A stretch of 64,000 nt of DNA. It comes from Endomychus coccineus (lineage: Eukaryota > Arthropoda > Insecta > Coleoptera > Endomychidae). The stretch lies in contig OY294067.1 in the NCBI GenBank assembly GCA_958510875.1, forward strand, positions 34,398,912 to 34,462,911. The letters are read 5' to 3'. Position 1 is the stretch's first letter, and each line of letters opens with the position of its first letter. The notes under the pieces were generated by a model. It saw only the letters and a program-made list of their open reading frames with translations, searched no databases and was not told the origin of the DNA. This document shows positions 42,751-54,535 of the stretch, piece by piece. Both the position numbers and the translations under genes were made by a program.

Positions 42751-43235
42751 CCTATCTCTATCAAAAATTGTTATGTTAATTAGTGTTTCCATGTAATTCG
42801 GAACAGAATGATGACTATGATTGATGAAATGAGAAAATACAGAAAACATTGTTTCGGTAGTATGTGAAAGATGAGAAAATGTTAATAATGCTTATGACCA
42901 AAATGATGTGCATGGAATAGAATGAAATTCGCTAATCAAGTACCTAAGATACTAGGTATGCTATTATTTTTACTAAGTCTAAGTAAGTACGATAATTCTA
43001 TAGAATTAGCTATTCTATGTGATACTGCATATCAATCTTCACACTCGTGTAAAATAACCTTCATTTTGTGCTTATTGCATTTTCATCATAATGTATACGT
43101 CTCCAATTTTATTTTAATTTAACTAACAAATTTATTGAATTGATCAGGAAGTTCAATGTGACATTAAAATAGGACAAATCTGAATGATTCATATAACCAT
43201 GTCTGGAACTTCTAATCCTAAATAAGTAATATCGT
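42751..43235. other. AT-rich interval
   Basis: Nothing recognised. Confidence 0.4.
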
Positions 43236-44500
43236 TACTACTCAACATCAGTAAAATCTTCGAAAAAACTATACATAACCGACTTATACTTCGGACAAAC
43301 TCAACATCATATCAGACAACCAAAATGGTTTCAGGAAAGATAAATCTAATTCGAGAGCCGTATATCTAGCCTTATGCAGACCTATCCGAAGCATTTAACA
43401 GTTTAGATCACTTATTGTTGATAAAAAAATCTGAAATTTGTGGGACAACGGGGTATAAATCTAAATTTATTGAAGTCATACCTAAAAATAGGTCTCAATA
43501 TGTGATAGAATAGAACTGCGACGGCAAATAATTCAAATCCGATTTATTATTAATTGGAAGGGAACAACAAGAATGAATTCTTGGACCTGTTCTATATATA
43601 ATCTACACAAATGAAGTGCCTGATTTAGTAAATGACTTAATAAGCCAGTATGCAGATGATATTGCGGCGGTATTGTTTGAACCGACCATGATAGACCTAG
43701 AAGTGGAATTGTTCGAAACGCTAGATGAACGAATAGTTCACCTATAATAACCTAAAGTTGGATTTAGAACCAACGAATGCAATTAAATCTAATTATCGTG
43801 CAAATAGTCAAGTCATATCACTTACTAATTGCATAAATATAATCAAAACTTCACAAAGTATATGTTTCCTTGGAATTTATGTAGACTCCCGTTTGGACTG
43901 GGCATACCACATATATTATTGTTTTGGACTGAGAACAATTAAAAATTTTGGCAGCAATGAGACCGCTTTAGTAGCTTATCATGCTTATATACACTCCATT
44001 GAGATACGGTGCTATATTTTGGAAGCCGACAGAATCTTTAAGTTACAAAAGAGATGACTAAGAAGTATCTTCATGCTTAATAAAATAGAAAGCTTTAAAA
44101 GACTTTTTGTGCAATATGATAATCTCACATTATATAGTCTCTATATTTACGAAGCGGTAATATTTGTAAAATCTGATCAACCATTATTTACCAAGAATAA
44201 AGAGATTCATACTTTATCTGACTAGGAATAAAGATTGCATAACTACCGAAAAACTTTTTTACTCATATTTACAAAAAAAAAACGTCAATTTCATGATCTG
44301 CAAGATATATAACAAATTACCAACAAAAATGAAAAAACCTCAGACCACACAGTTGAAAACTAAACTGAGTCGATTCCTAATACGGAGTCTACTACACGCT
44401 AAGGAGTATTTGGATGAGAAATTTACTGTTGACGATTTTTTTTTCATTCACCAGTTGACTGTCACGTATGTCATGTTATATGTATAGCTTGATATTTGAA
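43236..44500 (+). pseudogene. non-LTR retrotransposon RT relic, catalytic part to C-terminus
   Basis: Plus strand, shifting frames: LLNISKIFEKTIHNRL (RT motif opening), YADLSEAFNSLDHLLL (D..kAFD..DH), ILGPVLYIIYTNEVPDLVND (PQG..LGP.LF..Y.ND; the PQG is lost), SQYADDIAAVL (intact YADD), then FLGIYVDSRLDWAYHI and IYNKLPTKMKK with FLIRSLLHAKEYL. This is the complete order of RT blocks, in the jockey/R1 style. Many stops and frameshifts. The 44293-44487 frame is the tail. Confidence 0.75.
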
Positions 44501-45595
44501 ACCTACTTATTATTTTTATTGTTTTTTATTTTTTTAATTGTTCTCTATTTAATCAGATATTAAATATTCCAAACTTCTGCTCATCTCCGTGGTAGTTAGT
44601 CTCAAAAAATGAATATTTTCACTTGTTTTCTTGAAAACTATTAACATTCGGTTAATTCAATTATCTAAATCGTAACCTTCACAGAACAACTACCTCGATA
44701 TGGGATAATTAACAGTTTCGAGTCAATTAATGATAAAATATAGCAAACTCGAAATCCACTGGTAACGAAAATTTGTTAATTTCTATGGAATTCTATCAGC
44801 TGCTAAATTCACAGTAATAATATCTGCTTATCTTCGCACAGATGCGCTTTCATTCAATATGCAAAATAGGTTTTAACCTACAAATAGGATCAAAACTAAT
44901 AGCGCGTTTGTACGGCGAGGATCTCATACTGCAATAGTCTGAAACACGCTGTAGCTCAATATTTTAATAATAATCCCTGTTGTCTGCTGTAATCTATTTA
45001 GTTTCCGCAAATAACCTGTTTATAGTACAATTAAACAATTTAAGTGCAGAAATTAAATGCGAATTTACATATAATTGCTCCATTCCTATACACAAGTTGG
45101 CATTCTATAAACAGTAAAATTATAGTTGATATTAAACGGACCCCATTTAAGCGTTATTGCCTTCATAATTTTCTCGGGATGCAGAATGCAGCTAATTCTA
45201 TAGAACCGAAACTTCCGCTAAAAATGCAAACTAATATAAACAATACGAAAGGAACAAAAAAGGCAGTGAATGCTTTAATCGCATGCCAGTAGTATGCGAA
45301 AAAAGGTGCACAAATTTATAGACCATCTGACCCAAATATTTGAATGTTTTCGAAGCATTGAACAACCCCACATTCACTTGGTTTGATTGGTAGTAGGTTA
45401 CCATGAGCTTGCATATATTTCTTACTAAACACTGTTCACCTTAAGAAATAAATTACGTCATACTCGGTTACTTTTACAAGCAATTCCCTTCAACAATTTC
45501 CCTAAGTAAGGGACGCGATCTCTTCGTCAAATTTGCAAGTTTTTAATGAACTAAATTTGTATTAACTTAACTCAATGATTGTACATCGGTTCTAT
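44501..45595. other. interval without a recognised gene
   Basis: An 82-codon plus frame at 45044-45292 has no recognised domain; it ends just before a GCATGC / TATGCG motif. Confidence 0.4.
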
Positions 45596-45599
45596 TACT

Positions 45600-47060
45600 T
45601 ACCGACTGTGCATCACGTTTTATGTGAATCATCTCCAGGATGGATCTTTCATAATAATTGGTTTTTTAGCTGAAATATTAACATTTTCATGATCGAACCA
45701 ATGGTTATATTCGAAAGAATGTTTAGCAAGGGCAGTTTTGGTTTTTAATGCTATACTTATAGCTAGAGCTCGAAAAATATGCACTCAAAAAGCCCTCAAA
45801 TATGCATGCAAATATGCACAAAAGCCAGTTGAAATATGCACTAAAATATGCTTTTATGCATTTATAAAAAACGCAGTAATCTTTGTATTGAAGGTATTTT
45901 ATTTATTATATGCTAAAGTCGCAAAAGATATTTATTAAAATTACTATTAAGAGCTTATTATTGCTTATTTTCTATTACTACTCAACATCTTATAACTTAT
46001 ACTATGTAGATTCATTTTATTTATCCATTATCAATCGTCATTATATTCATTAATTCATCATTATTATTATTACAGTTAAAACTATATATTATCAAATGTT
46101 TTTCTAAATTTTCTAGAGAAAAACTGTGCCGTCTATCTGATGATAATTGTACGCGGAAAAGCCTCTTCCTACTTCACATGAAGTTAAGGGAGCAAACTTA
46201 AAATATTGTATAATTGAGGGTTCTACTGCTTAAATAAAGACTTAAAATAAAAAAAGAAAAATCACATGTGAGATTATCCTGAATGTATGCAAATATTTAG
46301 AGGTTTACTTAGATATTCATTTAATGTGTAATAAAATTTTTCGATGGGAAATGACGGTTTTCTGGTTATGACAATTTTACCGCGCAATCTGTATGGCTAT
46401 TTATAACACTATTTTTGTTGGTACAACTGATTTAAAGTGTAGATATCGTTGAAACCAAACTTCTCTCGTACCACATGATGTTTTATTTTTCCATCTGAGT
46501 CCTGTGTAATGTTTATATTTACGAAATTTATGAAGTTTACAGTGGAAATAATTAAATTTGAATAAATTACATACTAAATTGTAACGTTGGGAACACACAT
46601 GAGACAATTATCTATATACCGTTTGGAGAATATGGGTTGAAAATCAGTGAATTTATCACAGATTCTTCTAGGCTAAAATAGGAGATCCCATTGCTGTGCC
46701 GAATATCTGTCCAAAATATTGAAGATAGTATTCTGTGCCCAACGTTTTTTCATGCTGCTTAATTGGTACCTATGTTTGTAAAAAGAGAAATAATTGTTTT
46801 TTATAATCTTATCAAAATTTTACGAGTCCTTCACATCAAATTTTTTTATATTATATTATTAATAGATTTGGATAAAATTTTAGTTAACTCATATGAAGGC
46901 GCACCAATATTACATACAATGGGTCTTAAAGGTATATCAGTTTTATGCCCATAGATATATGGTGCTTCCCCATTATGGCAATTTAATTTATTCTTCATGT
47001 TAATAGGAATTAACTTATTCTTGTACCATTTATTTATTAATTTGTTCATATCATTTTATT
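45600..47060 (-). pseudogene. PLE-1, RT plus GIY-YIG, interrupted by a hAT-like insertion
   Basis: Minus strand from 47049: NKLINKWYKNKLIPINM, APYIYGHKTDIPLRPIVCNI and GAPSYELTKIL (PLE RT opening), then FGQIFGTAMGSPILA near 46700 (the G.AMGSPLSP block), RYIDNCLMC near 46600 (the RYVDD block with the second Asp replaced by Asn), DSDGKIK, RYLHFKSVVPTK, and NSHTDCAVKLS near 46390. The last block matches LTDRAMKLS at 14735, which joins RT to nuclease. The GIY-YIG C-terminus follows at 45745-45600 after the insertion. It is the only PLE-1 copy here with RT sequence. Frames broken. Confidence 0.7.
45757..46330. mobile_element. hAT-like non-autonomous insertion (boundaries uncertain)
   Basis: Interrupts PLE-1 after CTATACTTAT. 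The left 110 bp hold repeated AAATATGCA / TATGCAT / ATATGCTT words (at least six between 45775 and 45865), the pattern of subterminal transposase-binding repeats in hAT elements. A related word (TGTATGCAAATATTTAGAGG) appears near 46285. No transposase. Confidence 0.4.
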
Positions 47061-49734
47061 ACGATAATGAACAAGTAATCAAATAACTCAGGGAAAATGA
47101 ACCTATTCATTCACGTCACGACGTTGTTATGAAGAAAAACTTGTGGATTAACTATGAACCCAAAAGGTATTAGTCCAAACTATTTTTACATACCTATACT
47201 CTAGATTTACAAAGTTACTAGTGACACCAAGTTGCCACAGGATTACAGTACGCATTTATTGTCGACTTCGAACACATGATCTTTTTAAACGACCGTTATA
47301 TTATGAAGTTATAGACATTTGAGAAATTCAATTCCCCGAAATATTGTTCACTAATCCCTTATCTCTTTCGTTCTTTATTGGTATTTTTTAGTGCTTCCCT
47401 TGTAACAAAAACTTAATACGCAAAGGCAACAACCATTAGTCTTGTTGAAAGGCTTAATGCCGCAGCTTGCTTTTAGTGGGTTGACGATTACATCGGAGAC
47501 AAAACTCACATGTCTGAAATTTTAATCCTACCCTTGAACGTTATAACAGAAAAATCAATGAAATGCTATAATCTTTCATGTTTTATTTCGATATTACTCG
47601 TAACCGAACATGTAACGAATTGTGAAATGGGATGAACTACTTTTTCATCCATGACAAAGACACGGTAATATAATTATCGATAATGATAATTATGTTATTT
47701 TATCAACATTAAAAACATCGTTGTCCTGATGAGGGTATAAGCCATTTTCCTTCTGAGTCAGGGATATAAGTCGACTCTCGTTTATTCGAATTCCTTGATA
47801 GTTCGAGCTCAATCTTCGGTAATTTGAGAAACACTTAATAAATCGAAAAACCCTTAGTATTTAGATAATTTTTTTTCCATTCTGACTCTACAAGAGGAAA
47901 ACTCATACTGTTCATAGAACATCATGTGAGCCCAGGGGTGAAATGTTGAGAGAGGCATTCTTTCTTGAAATTTTTGATGTTATGTTCATCAGAAAAGTTC
48001 CACAACTTCACCGTTCAATAGAAAAATGTTTGAAAGAAGTTCGACAGGTCTCGAAATTGACAATGTAGGGGTGACCATGAATGAAAATTATATCAAGTTA
48101 ATATTCTGATTACATGTCTAATAAGAAACGACCACGTCCTGCACGTCTTATGTTATGATTACGTGAATAGATTGTAACTTCAAAGGTAAATATAGGGCGA
48201 AAAACCTTTGCTTAAGACATAACAAGCGATCAACCTGCCGTTACAAATTAGATCATAAACATATGTCTCAACTACCAATATACTGTAAAGCACTCGTTTT
48301 CTTCAGAACCATTTCTGTTAAATATGTAATTTATGATTTCGTATTAAAACAGTGAGGAACCTCTACGACTTTGTCGATATTTTACAAATTATAATGACCC
48401 TTCCTTGACAAGGATTCAGAGACTACACATCTTGTTTCCGTCCCACAGATTTGAAGAACAAATGTATTAATTTATGATGGGACGGTCATACTAAAAAAAT
48501 GAACTCATATTCTTCACTTGTTCGTAATAAGAGGTAACAAAGGATATGCTATTTCTATTTACGTTCATGGGTGTTCTCAGAACCAGGTTGAATTTTAGCA
48601 ACTTGTTTGATATCTAAATGAGTTCTAATCGATAATTGATAAGTCAGCTTTGACACATTAATTAGTGTTATTGGGTAGGCGCATTTCTTATTTTATTAAT
48701 GGTAACCAGGGTTGAAAGTATTTAATTTGTGTATAAATGGAACAAAAATTGTCATTTTAATTTCAAATTTATTTTCATACTTATATTAATAGTTATAGAT
48801 GGATATTCAAAAATTATTATTTTGAAATTCTTCCAGTTACTTGTAAAGTGTATATTTCAGACGGCAGGCTTTGTTTTGAAAAGGAGAAAGTCTTTAATCA
48901 TTCATGAATTCTTTTACCTGAACCGATACACATTTTTAAAAGCTTTTGGACCCCACTTTAAATTATTTGCGACCCCTGTATTAGAACGTATCCAGTTCAT
49001 ATGCATAAAATAAACTATTATCATTTTTAATTTTATCATTTCTAATCCTATCATTCCTTTATTCTTATTCTGACGCACTCATTTCTATATTCTAGAATCA
49101 TTACAAACTGTAACTGACGCAGACTTAATTCATCACAAGTACGCAGTTTGATAACGAAGAATCATGTACATTCTTTATTATGCTGTGTTTGAGTTATTCC
49201 AGTCTCGAGTCATATCCGATATCACTGTCGCCAGCTCTTATGTCTGCGCTTTCAAGACGTGTAGCGCAAAAAATCACGTTATCTCGTTACGACCGTGCTA
49301 AATATTTCCTACTTGAATTTTTCTTTGAATCATAAAGGACTAACAAGCGCAGATTTTATTAAAGAGAAATATGAGTTCCTTTGCGTTCAGTGCCGTGACA
49401 AAGTCTTTCATCTTTATTTCTTCCAACGACAAATTATCTCCCTACTATGCCACTGATGAAATTTTTTGTTGGCAATAATGGCCTGTTCTATCCGATGTAG
49501 AGAAGATATTAATCAAAACCAATATTGTCCTCAATATTTACAGCAGAACCATCAGAACTTAGGTCTTCGTAAATATACAGAACAATACCAACAATTAACA
49601 CATATAATTAATAAATCATTTATTTCTATATAAACGTGTGTGCCTCGTTACATTTCTCCTTATTTTTTTTTGCATTACCATCCAATCAATGAATTCAAGT
49701 TAATAAACATTGTAGTCAATAACAGTTATATATA
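47061..49734. other. interval without a recognised gene
   Basis: AT-rich, 2.7 kb. The 94-codon plus frame at 48729-49013 is hydrophobic then basic, with no recognised domain. Confidence 0.4.
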
Positions 49735-50777
49735 AATTCTCGGGAAATAGGTTAAACTAACAAGTACGCTTATTATTTACGTATTTACAAACGTTTCGGG
49801 CTCACGACCAGCATCAGAAGACGTATCAATGTTTAAAATGGAATTTCTTAAGACTAATTGTATCAGCACAAAGCGCCCTTATCGCACCAATTTCAATTAA
49901 AATTGCACACGTCGCCCGAACGATCAGAAACACGAGTAATCGAAATAGTAACACATTAATGTTCCAAGTATATGAATATGTATCAAGAATCCACTGCTTA
50001 GCAATTTTCTTAGCACTGTTTGCATACGACTGAAACCATAAAAAATAACGCTCAAGTATCCACTTTCGAACCAGATGTTGAAGCTTTATGAGGTAATAAA
50101 AAAAGGTTGTCAGAACTTATTAAAAATATTACTATTTGAGTATTCTACCTACAATATACTATTAACATTATGAAAACGCATGTAGGAATTTGCAAAAGCT
50201 TTAATTAATTAAATTAGTATAAATCTGACTTAATGATTGAACGTCTGCTCTATGATTTACAGACTTGGAGTCACGTTTTATTTGAATCGTCTCCAAAATC
50301 TTCCATAATAATTGGGTTCTTTAGTTAAAATATTAACATTTTTGTAATCGAATTGATGGTTATAATCAAAATAATGTTCAGCAAGGGCGGTACAATTTTC
50401 TAAGTTTTTGTTTCTAGTACTATACTTCTGGCCATACATTCTTTTTTTTCAGATATTTTTTAGAGATTTCTCTATAAGTCTCATCGCAATCTAAATAATT
50501 CAATTTGTATACTGTGTCTGTTTGTTTATCTCTAGGTTTTAAAGGCTTTAGATTTGAAAAATATTCACCAACACAGTTAGTGGGCTTATGCACAACATTT
50601 ATATCATATTTTTTCAGACATTTCTTAATTTTCTCTGAGGTAGGTATCCGGAATATATGGCAATGTTATAAGATTATCTATACTACCGTTTATGTTATTT
50701 ATAAATGGCGTTCCATTATACATTTTGTTTATCCTTTCTTTGAGAATGGGATTGAAAAATGTTTTTGGTAGCCATTC
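49735..50777 (-). mobile_element. PLE-1 copy with decayed GIY-YIG region and terminal hammerhead
   Basis: Minus strand: starts within NEWLPKTFFNPILKERINK at 50777, continues MYNGTPFINNINGSIDNL and ITLPYIPD, then in broken frames the nuclease (matching 14106-14600). After the stop region come the 3' untranslated sequence, the hammerhead at 49781-49822 and the terminus AACCTATTTCCCGAGAATTT at 49735-49757. The 5' side abuts the tail of PLE-3. Confidence 0.7.
49781..49822 (-). ncRNA. hammerhead relic (PLE-1)
   Basis: Core CTGATGC (last A changed to C) and GAAA; stem II GGTC-GTGA-GCCC has one mismatch; stem III arm ACGTTTGT is no longer self-complementary. Stem I is GTCTT against AATAC. Probably inactive. 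Confidence 0.65.
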
Positions 50778-50825
50778 ATTTGAAAAATCTTGTCTTCCGG
50801 ATGGATTCCGCGTCACAATAGCTCG

Positions 50826-50876
50826 ACTTGATGCCGACGTTTCGCCAACCATTACAAGTGGCATCTTCAGGGCAGG
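50826..50876 (-). ncRNA. possible hammerhead of PLE-3
   Basis: Minus strand: TGCC, CTGAAGA (CUGANGA core allows A), a 20-nt stem II candidate (GCCACT...GGT-T-GGC with one bulge), GAAA, ACGTC, then GGCA pairing with TGCC as stem I. Stem III would be only ACGT, so action would require a dimer. Position downstream of the PLE frame supports the call. Confidence 0.45.
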
Positions 50877-50978
50877 CTTGAGGCTTGAACTGAAACTGGT
50901 TCTACTGGTTTCTGTAGCCGTATTTATTGTAGGAAAAAATCCTTCACGCTACAAAGTTCACTGCCTTTGTTCCGGTGG

Positions 50979-52253
50979 TTAACTTCGTTCCGGCACCTGA
51001 CCCTGCCGTTGTGCGATCATGTGCGAAGTGGAATTTTCGAGGATGGGTTTCCAAATGTTGGGAAGGTAATATCCTGAGTCACGGTTCAGATTATTCGGAT
51101 GTTTTAGGATTTCTATAGCTTCAAGGATTTTTCGCTGATAGAAGTTTGGGGCTCGGACTAGGATTTTAGTATCTTCAAAAAGGATTTGATGATTTGAGTT
51201 AAACTTGTGTTCCGCAAGTGCAGATCTACTGGTGTCATGAAGTCTTGTACAGCGCTTATGTTCTTTCACACGAGTAGCTACTGTACGACCTGTTTCACCA
51301 ATGTAGACTTCACCGCAAGAACAGGGAATACTATAAACACCTTCTAAGTGGAGAGGAAAAAGGGGATCTTTGATAGGTTTGTAAAACTGAGATAATTTTG
51401 GAAGTGTGGAAAAACGGGTAGAAATATTATGTTTTTTGAGGATTTTGGAAATTCGATCTGTTATATTTTGAACATATGGAAGATAGGCCGTGGATAAAGC
51501 AGGTGGGAGGGTTTCTGGCTCAGGTCGATTTGGAATTTTAGGTGAAGTGTATTTCTTTATGGCTTTTTGAATGTTGTAATGGGAGAAATTGTTTGATAAT
51601 AAGGCAGATGATAGATGTTTTAATTCTGATTTTAAGAATTGAGGCTGAGATAGGTTGACAGCTCTGTGAACCAGGGAGTTTATGACAGATTGCTTTTGGG
51701 CAGGGTGGTGGTGGGAAAGACCATTGAGGTATCTATCGGTATGGGTGGGTTTCCGATACACAGAATGTCCTAAAGTACCGTCAGTCTGTCGACTAACCAA
51801 TACATCCAGGAACGGGAGTGAGCCTTGCGATTCGACTCCCATGGTGAAACGGATATTGAGATGTAATGAATTTGAATGATTGAGGAAGGGAACAAGCTTT
51901 TCGCAACCATGTTGCCAAATAACGAATGTATCGTCGACATATCTAAACCAACATTTCGGCTTGAGAACAGATGAGTCAAAGGCATCTTATTCAAAAGCTT
52001 CCATGAAGATATTAGCTATGATCGGGGAAAGTGGGGAACCCACGGCAGCTCCCGAGGACTGCTCGTAGAACTTGCCATCGTATGGAAAATATGTGGAGGA
52101 TAGACAAAAATCAATTAACGGTAGCAAGTCCGTTGAAATGTTTTTGGCAGGTAACAATTGAGAAATTATGGAAAGGGTTTCTGGAATGGGAACATTGGTA
52201 AACAGTGATTCGACGCCGAAGCTGACGAGCAAATCGCTTCGACGTCGAATCAC
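50979..52253 (-). pseudogene. PLE-3 reverse transcriptase + GIY-YIG endonuclease, one in-frame stop
   Basis: From 52253 to 50979 a single frame of 424 codons is broken only by a TAA at 51987-51989. RT blocks: LLVSFGVESLFTNVPIP (SFDV.SLFTN; the Asp is Gly), STYFPYDGKFYEQSSGAA, VGSPLSPIIANIFMEAFE, stop, then CWFRYVDDTFVIWQHG (intact YVDD) and GSLPFLDVLVSRQTDG, HSVYRKPTHTDRYLN. GIY-YIG nuclease: GVYSIPCSCGEVYIGETGRT, then RVKEHKRC, SALAEHKFNSNHQILFED and YQRKILEAIEILKH. Compared with full PLE proteins it lacks the RT N-terminus. It is the best preserved coding region in the window. The Asp-to-Gly change and the stop make it inactive. Confidence 0.85.
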
Positions 52254-52265
52254 TGTTTACCAATG

Positions 52266-53515
52266 TCCAACTTGTTCGTAGAAATGTGGTTTTAGAACAT
52301 CTTGGTTATTCTAAACAATTCCATCTTCGTTATTTTATACCACGGATTGGACAGGCAATCAGTGATGGCACAACCTGCTCATTTTGCTGATGAACCTTAA
52401 GATGAGCTGTCCAGAACTGTTGGAATGTGCTGGCACTGCTCGATCTAGACAAGCCTTATCACTATTACTAGGAAATCGGAGAGTACCCTGCGCACGTCCG
52501 AAGGATTGAAACGGAGATGCGGAAAGGATCGGCTACGCTGAAGCCATTCTTTGCAAAATTCAATAAGGAGTGCGCGCCGAAGTCTGTCTAGTTGCGCGAG
52601 CTCTATTCCGCTATGTAGAAACTGACATTATTTTTTATACTTTGGCTACCTATAATGTTCGAAGAACATCGTATGAGGTGCCAGGTAATTAACATTAAAA
52701 TACATAATTAGGTGAAGGATAAAAAATATCCAATGAATCCAACGTTAACGTGTTCTATATCTTCAAGATATTAAGTAAAAGTTCTCGGAAAGTCTCGGTC
52801 GAGTTGAGATCGAAATGGTGAAGGTGCCAGGTAATTAGAACTTTTAAACTACATACTAGTTAGGATAAGGATTACAAAGTCTCGTTTACGGAATAAAAAA
52901 TATCCAATGAATGAATACGAGTTTTTTTAATTTTATCATCTTTTAAATCGGCTAATAAAATTTATATTACGAGAGGAGAACATTTTATTTGAACAAACAG
53001 GTTGTACATGAAGTTTACAAAATAAAGAAATTGTGTTGAATTAATCATTGCCCATTGCCAACATGATCATAATTTATTCATAAAATTATCAGACTAGTTG
53101 CAGCTGTCATTTAGCAATCACTATATCAGGGTACATTCGACTTGAAGACACAGATCTATATAATTAATACTAAGGTTGCAACCATTGAGTAAACAGAAGA
53201 GCACTCCTCAGATTAAAGTCCTTGAGATTTGTTCCTCTGGGGAGCTTTGAAATATGAGGTTTATAGGACGCCTCTCAATACAGAGGCTGATTTCTCGACT
53301 GGGTTTTTGAATGGCTCCGGAAATAACATGGCAATGCTACGGTGAACAAACTCCAATTTTCTGATAAAAAATAATATTTGCTTGCGTGAAGATAGTAATT
53401 TTTTTTCTTATTTCGATCCATTCATGTTGGTGTTTATTTTATACTATTATATAAAATGGTCATTAAAAAAATATTGGTTTTTCCGCTCTGAATTACTCTA
53501 TTGCAACAGTAAAAC
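52266..53515. repeat. interval with a diverged direct duplication
   Basis: GGTGCCAGGTAATTA occurs near 52679 and 52825, and AAAAAATATCCAATGAAT near 52725 and 52896, in the same order, so a unit of about 150-170 bp is duplicated. The rest, including a GC-richer patch at 52330-52610, has nothing recognisable. Confidence 0.5.
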
Positions 53516-53519
53516 CCAG

Positions 53520-53895
53520 TCAAAGATATCAAAATGTACACCAGAAAAAAGAACATTCATGACATCGATTCAACCTTTTAGGGTTTATTCTGCAGGCTGC
53601 ATATTGATTGAAGTAAAACAGATTAAATCTATCAATTTATCGTTACAAATTTATGATAAAGCATTAGCTACACATTTCTAAGTCACTTATATCCAAAGAA
53701 ATCGGCCTCATACAGTTTAAACCCTTTATGCTGAAGTGAGGTTGAGTAACATTCTAGTTAATAAACTATAAAAGAGTGCATACTATGGATACAATATAAC
53801 ACTATAAATAAGAATCATTCTTATCCACTAAAAATACTGTTGAAGTACTTTCAGCTACCAAGTAGTCATCATCAGTTTACTCTGACGATGGCTAT
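53520..53895 (+). repeat. PLE-2 terminal region with two hammerhead relics head to head
   Basis: Shares TAAACTATAAAAGAGTKCA and the TTATCCACTAAAAATACT tail with 26400-26490. At 53845-53875 a minus-strand relic (CTGATGA, GACTAC-TTG-GTAGCT, GAAAGTA) is followed at once by a plus-strand start (TTTACTCTGACGATGGCTA). The 99-codon frame upstream (53382-53681) is only doubtfully GIY-YIG-like. Confidence 0.5.
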
Positions 53896-54535
53896 GTGAT
53901 AGATGGAAGGCGACAAGGTTTCGTACCCGGGAAACGCCTGAAACAGTTTCACATATCTCAGGCAAAAGGCGGTGATATTCAATGGGCAAGACGATATCTA
54001 ACCATACCAGATTTCAGATGAGAAGTAAAATAGTAGTAACCGTGTGCTGTACGATGTCACCGCACGTTAAAGATCCTTACTCGTACTTGGAAATAGTCAG
54101 CATCAGGCGAAATAGTCAGGATTGGGTGAAATCTCCAGTTGAGCTTGACTCCTCGCATCGGTAATAGATTGACGTTCAAATAAAAATATATTACGAAGAC
54201 GGGTTAACACTGTAAAATCAGCCAAAATAGTGGCAGGCAACCGGGGAGGTAGTATGCGGTTCTTGAAGAAAGAAAATAGAGGCTACACTCAATCCATAGG
54301 AGAAATACTTGAACTGTTGATGTAGGCCAGTTTCCCGGATATTAGTCTTTGAGAAAGTGGGAGCGACACCCACTCGGTAGAGAAACTGGTCTCTGGTCGC
54401 AAAAGTGGTAAACGTTGGAAAAGTAAGAAGAGGTATCAACTCGTTTGAGGCGTGACCGGGCCTTGATAGATTGTTTCCAGTACCTCTGCAAAGAGGTCTG
54501 GACTCAATACTGGCTCCACCGACTGAGGTACTGAA
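53896..54535. other. interval, possibly 5' part of the following LINE
   Basis: GC-richer than average; no frame recognised. Confidence 0.35.

Larger units (their letters stand above)
50778..52265 (-). mobile_element. PLE-3 Penelope-like element, 5'-truncated with inverted 5' duplication
   Basis: Minus strand. Contains the RT/GIY-YIG frame (52253-50979), a 3' region and a possible hammerhead at 50826-50876. Its 5' end is a palindrome: 52193-52215 and 52243-52265 are perfect 23-bp reverse complements, from copying part of the SLFTNVP region in inverse orientation. Such inverted 5' pieces are usual in PLE insertions. It adjoins PLE-1 at 50777. Confidence 0.75.

Noticed and set aside
48729..49013. 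94-codon frame with a hydrophobic N-terminus, possible membrane protein
   Set aside because: The hydrophobicity follows from AT-rich codons (Ile, Leu, Phe, Lys). No domain and no homologous second copy.
53382..53681. 99-codon plus frame as a GIY-YIG nuclease
   Set aside because: Only its position before a PLE-2 terminus suggests this; GVYSAGC-like sequence is present but the second half of the motif is not.
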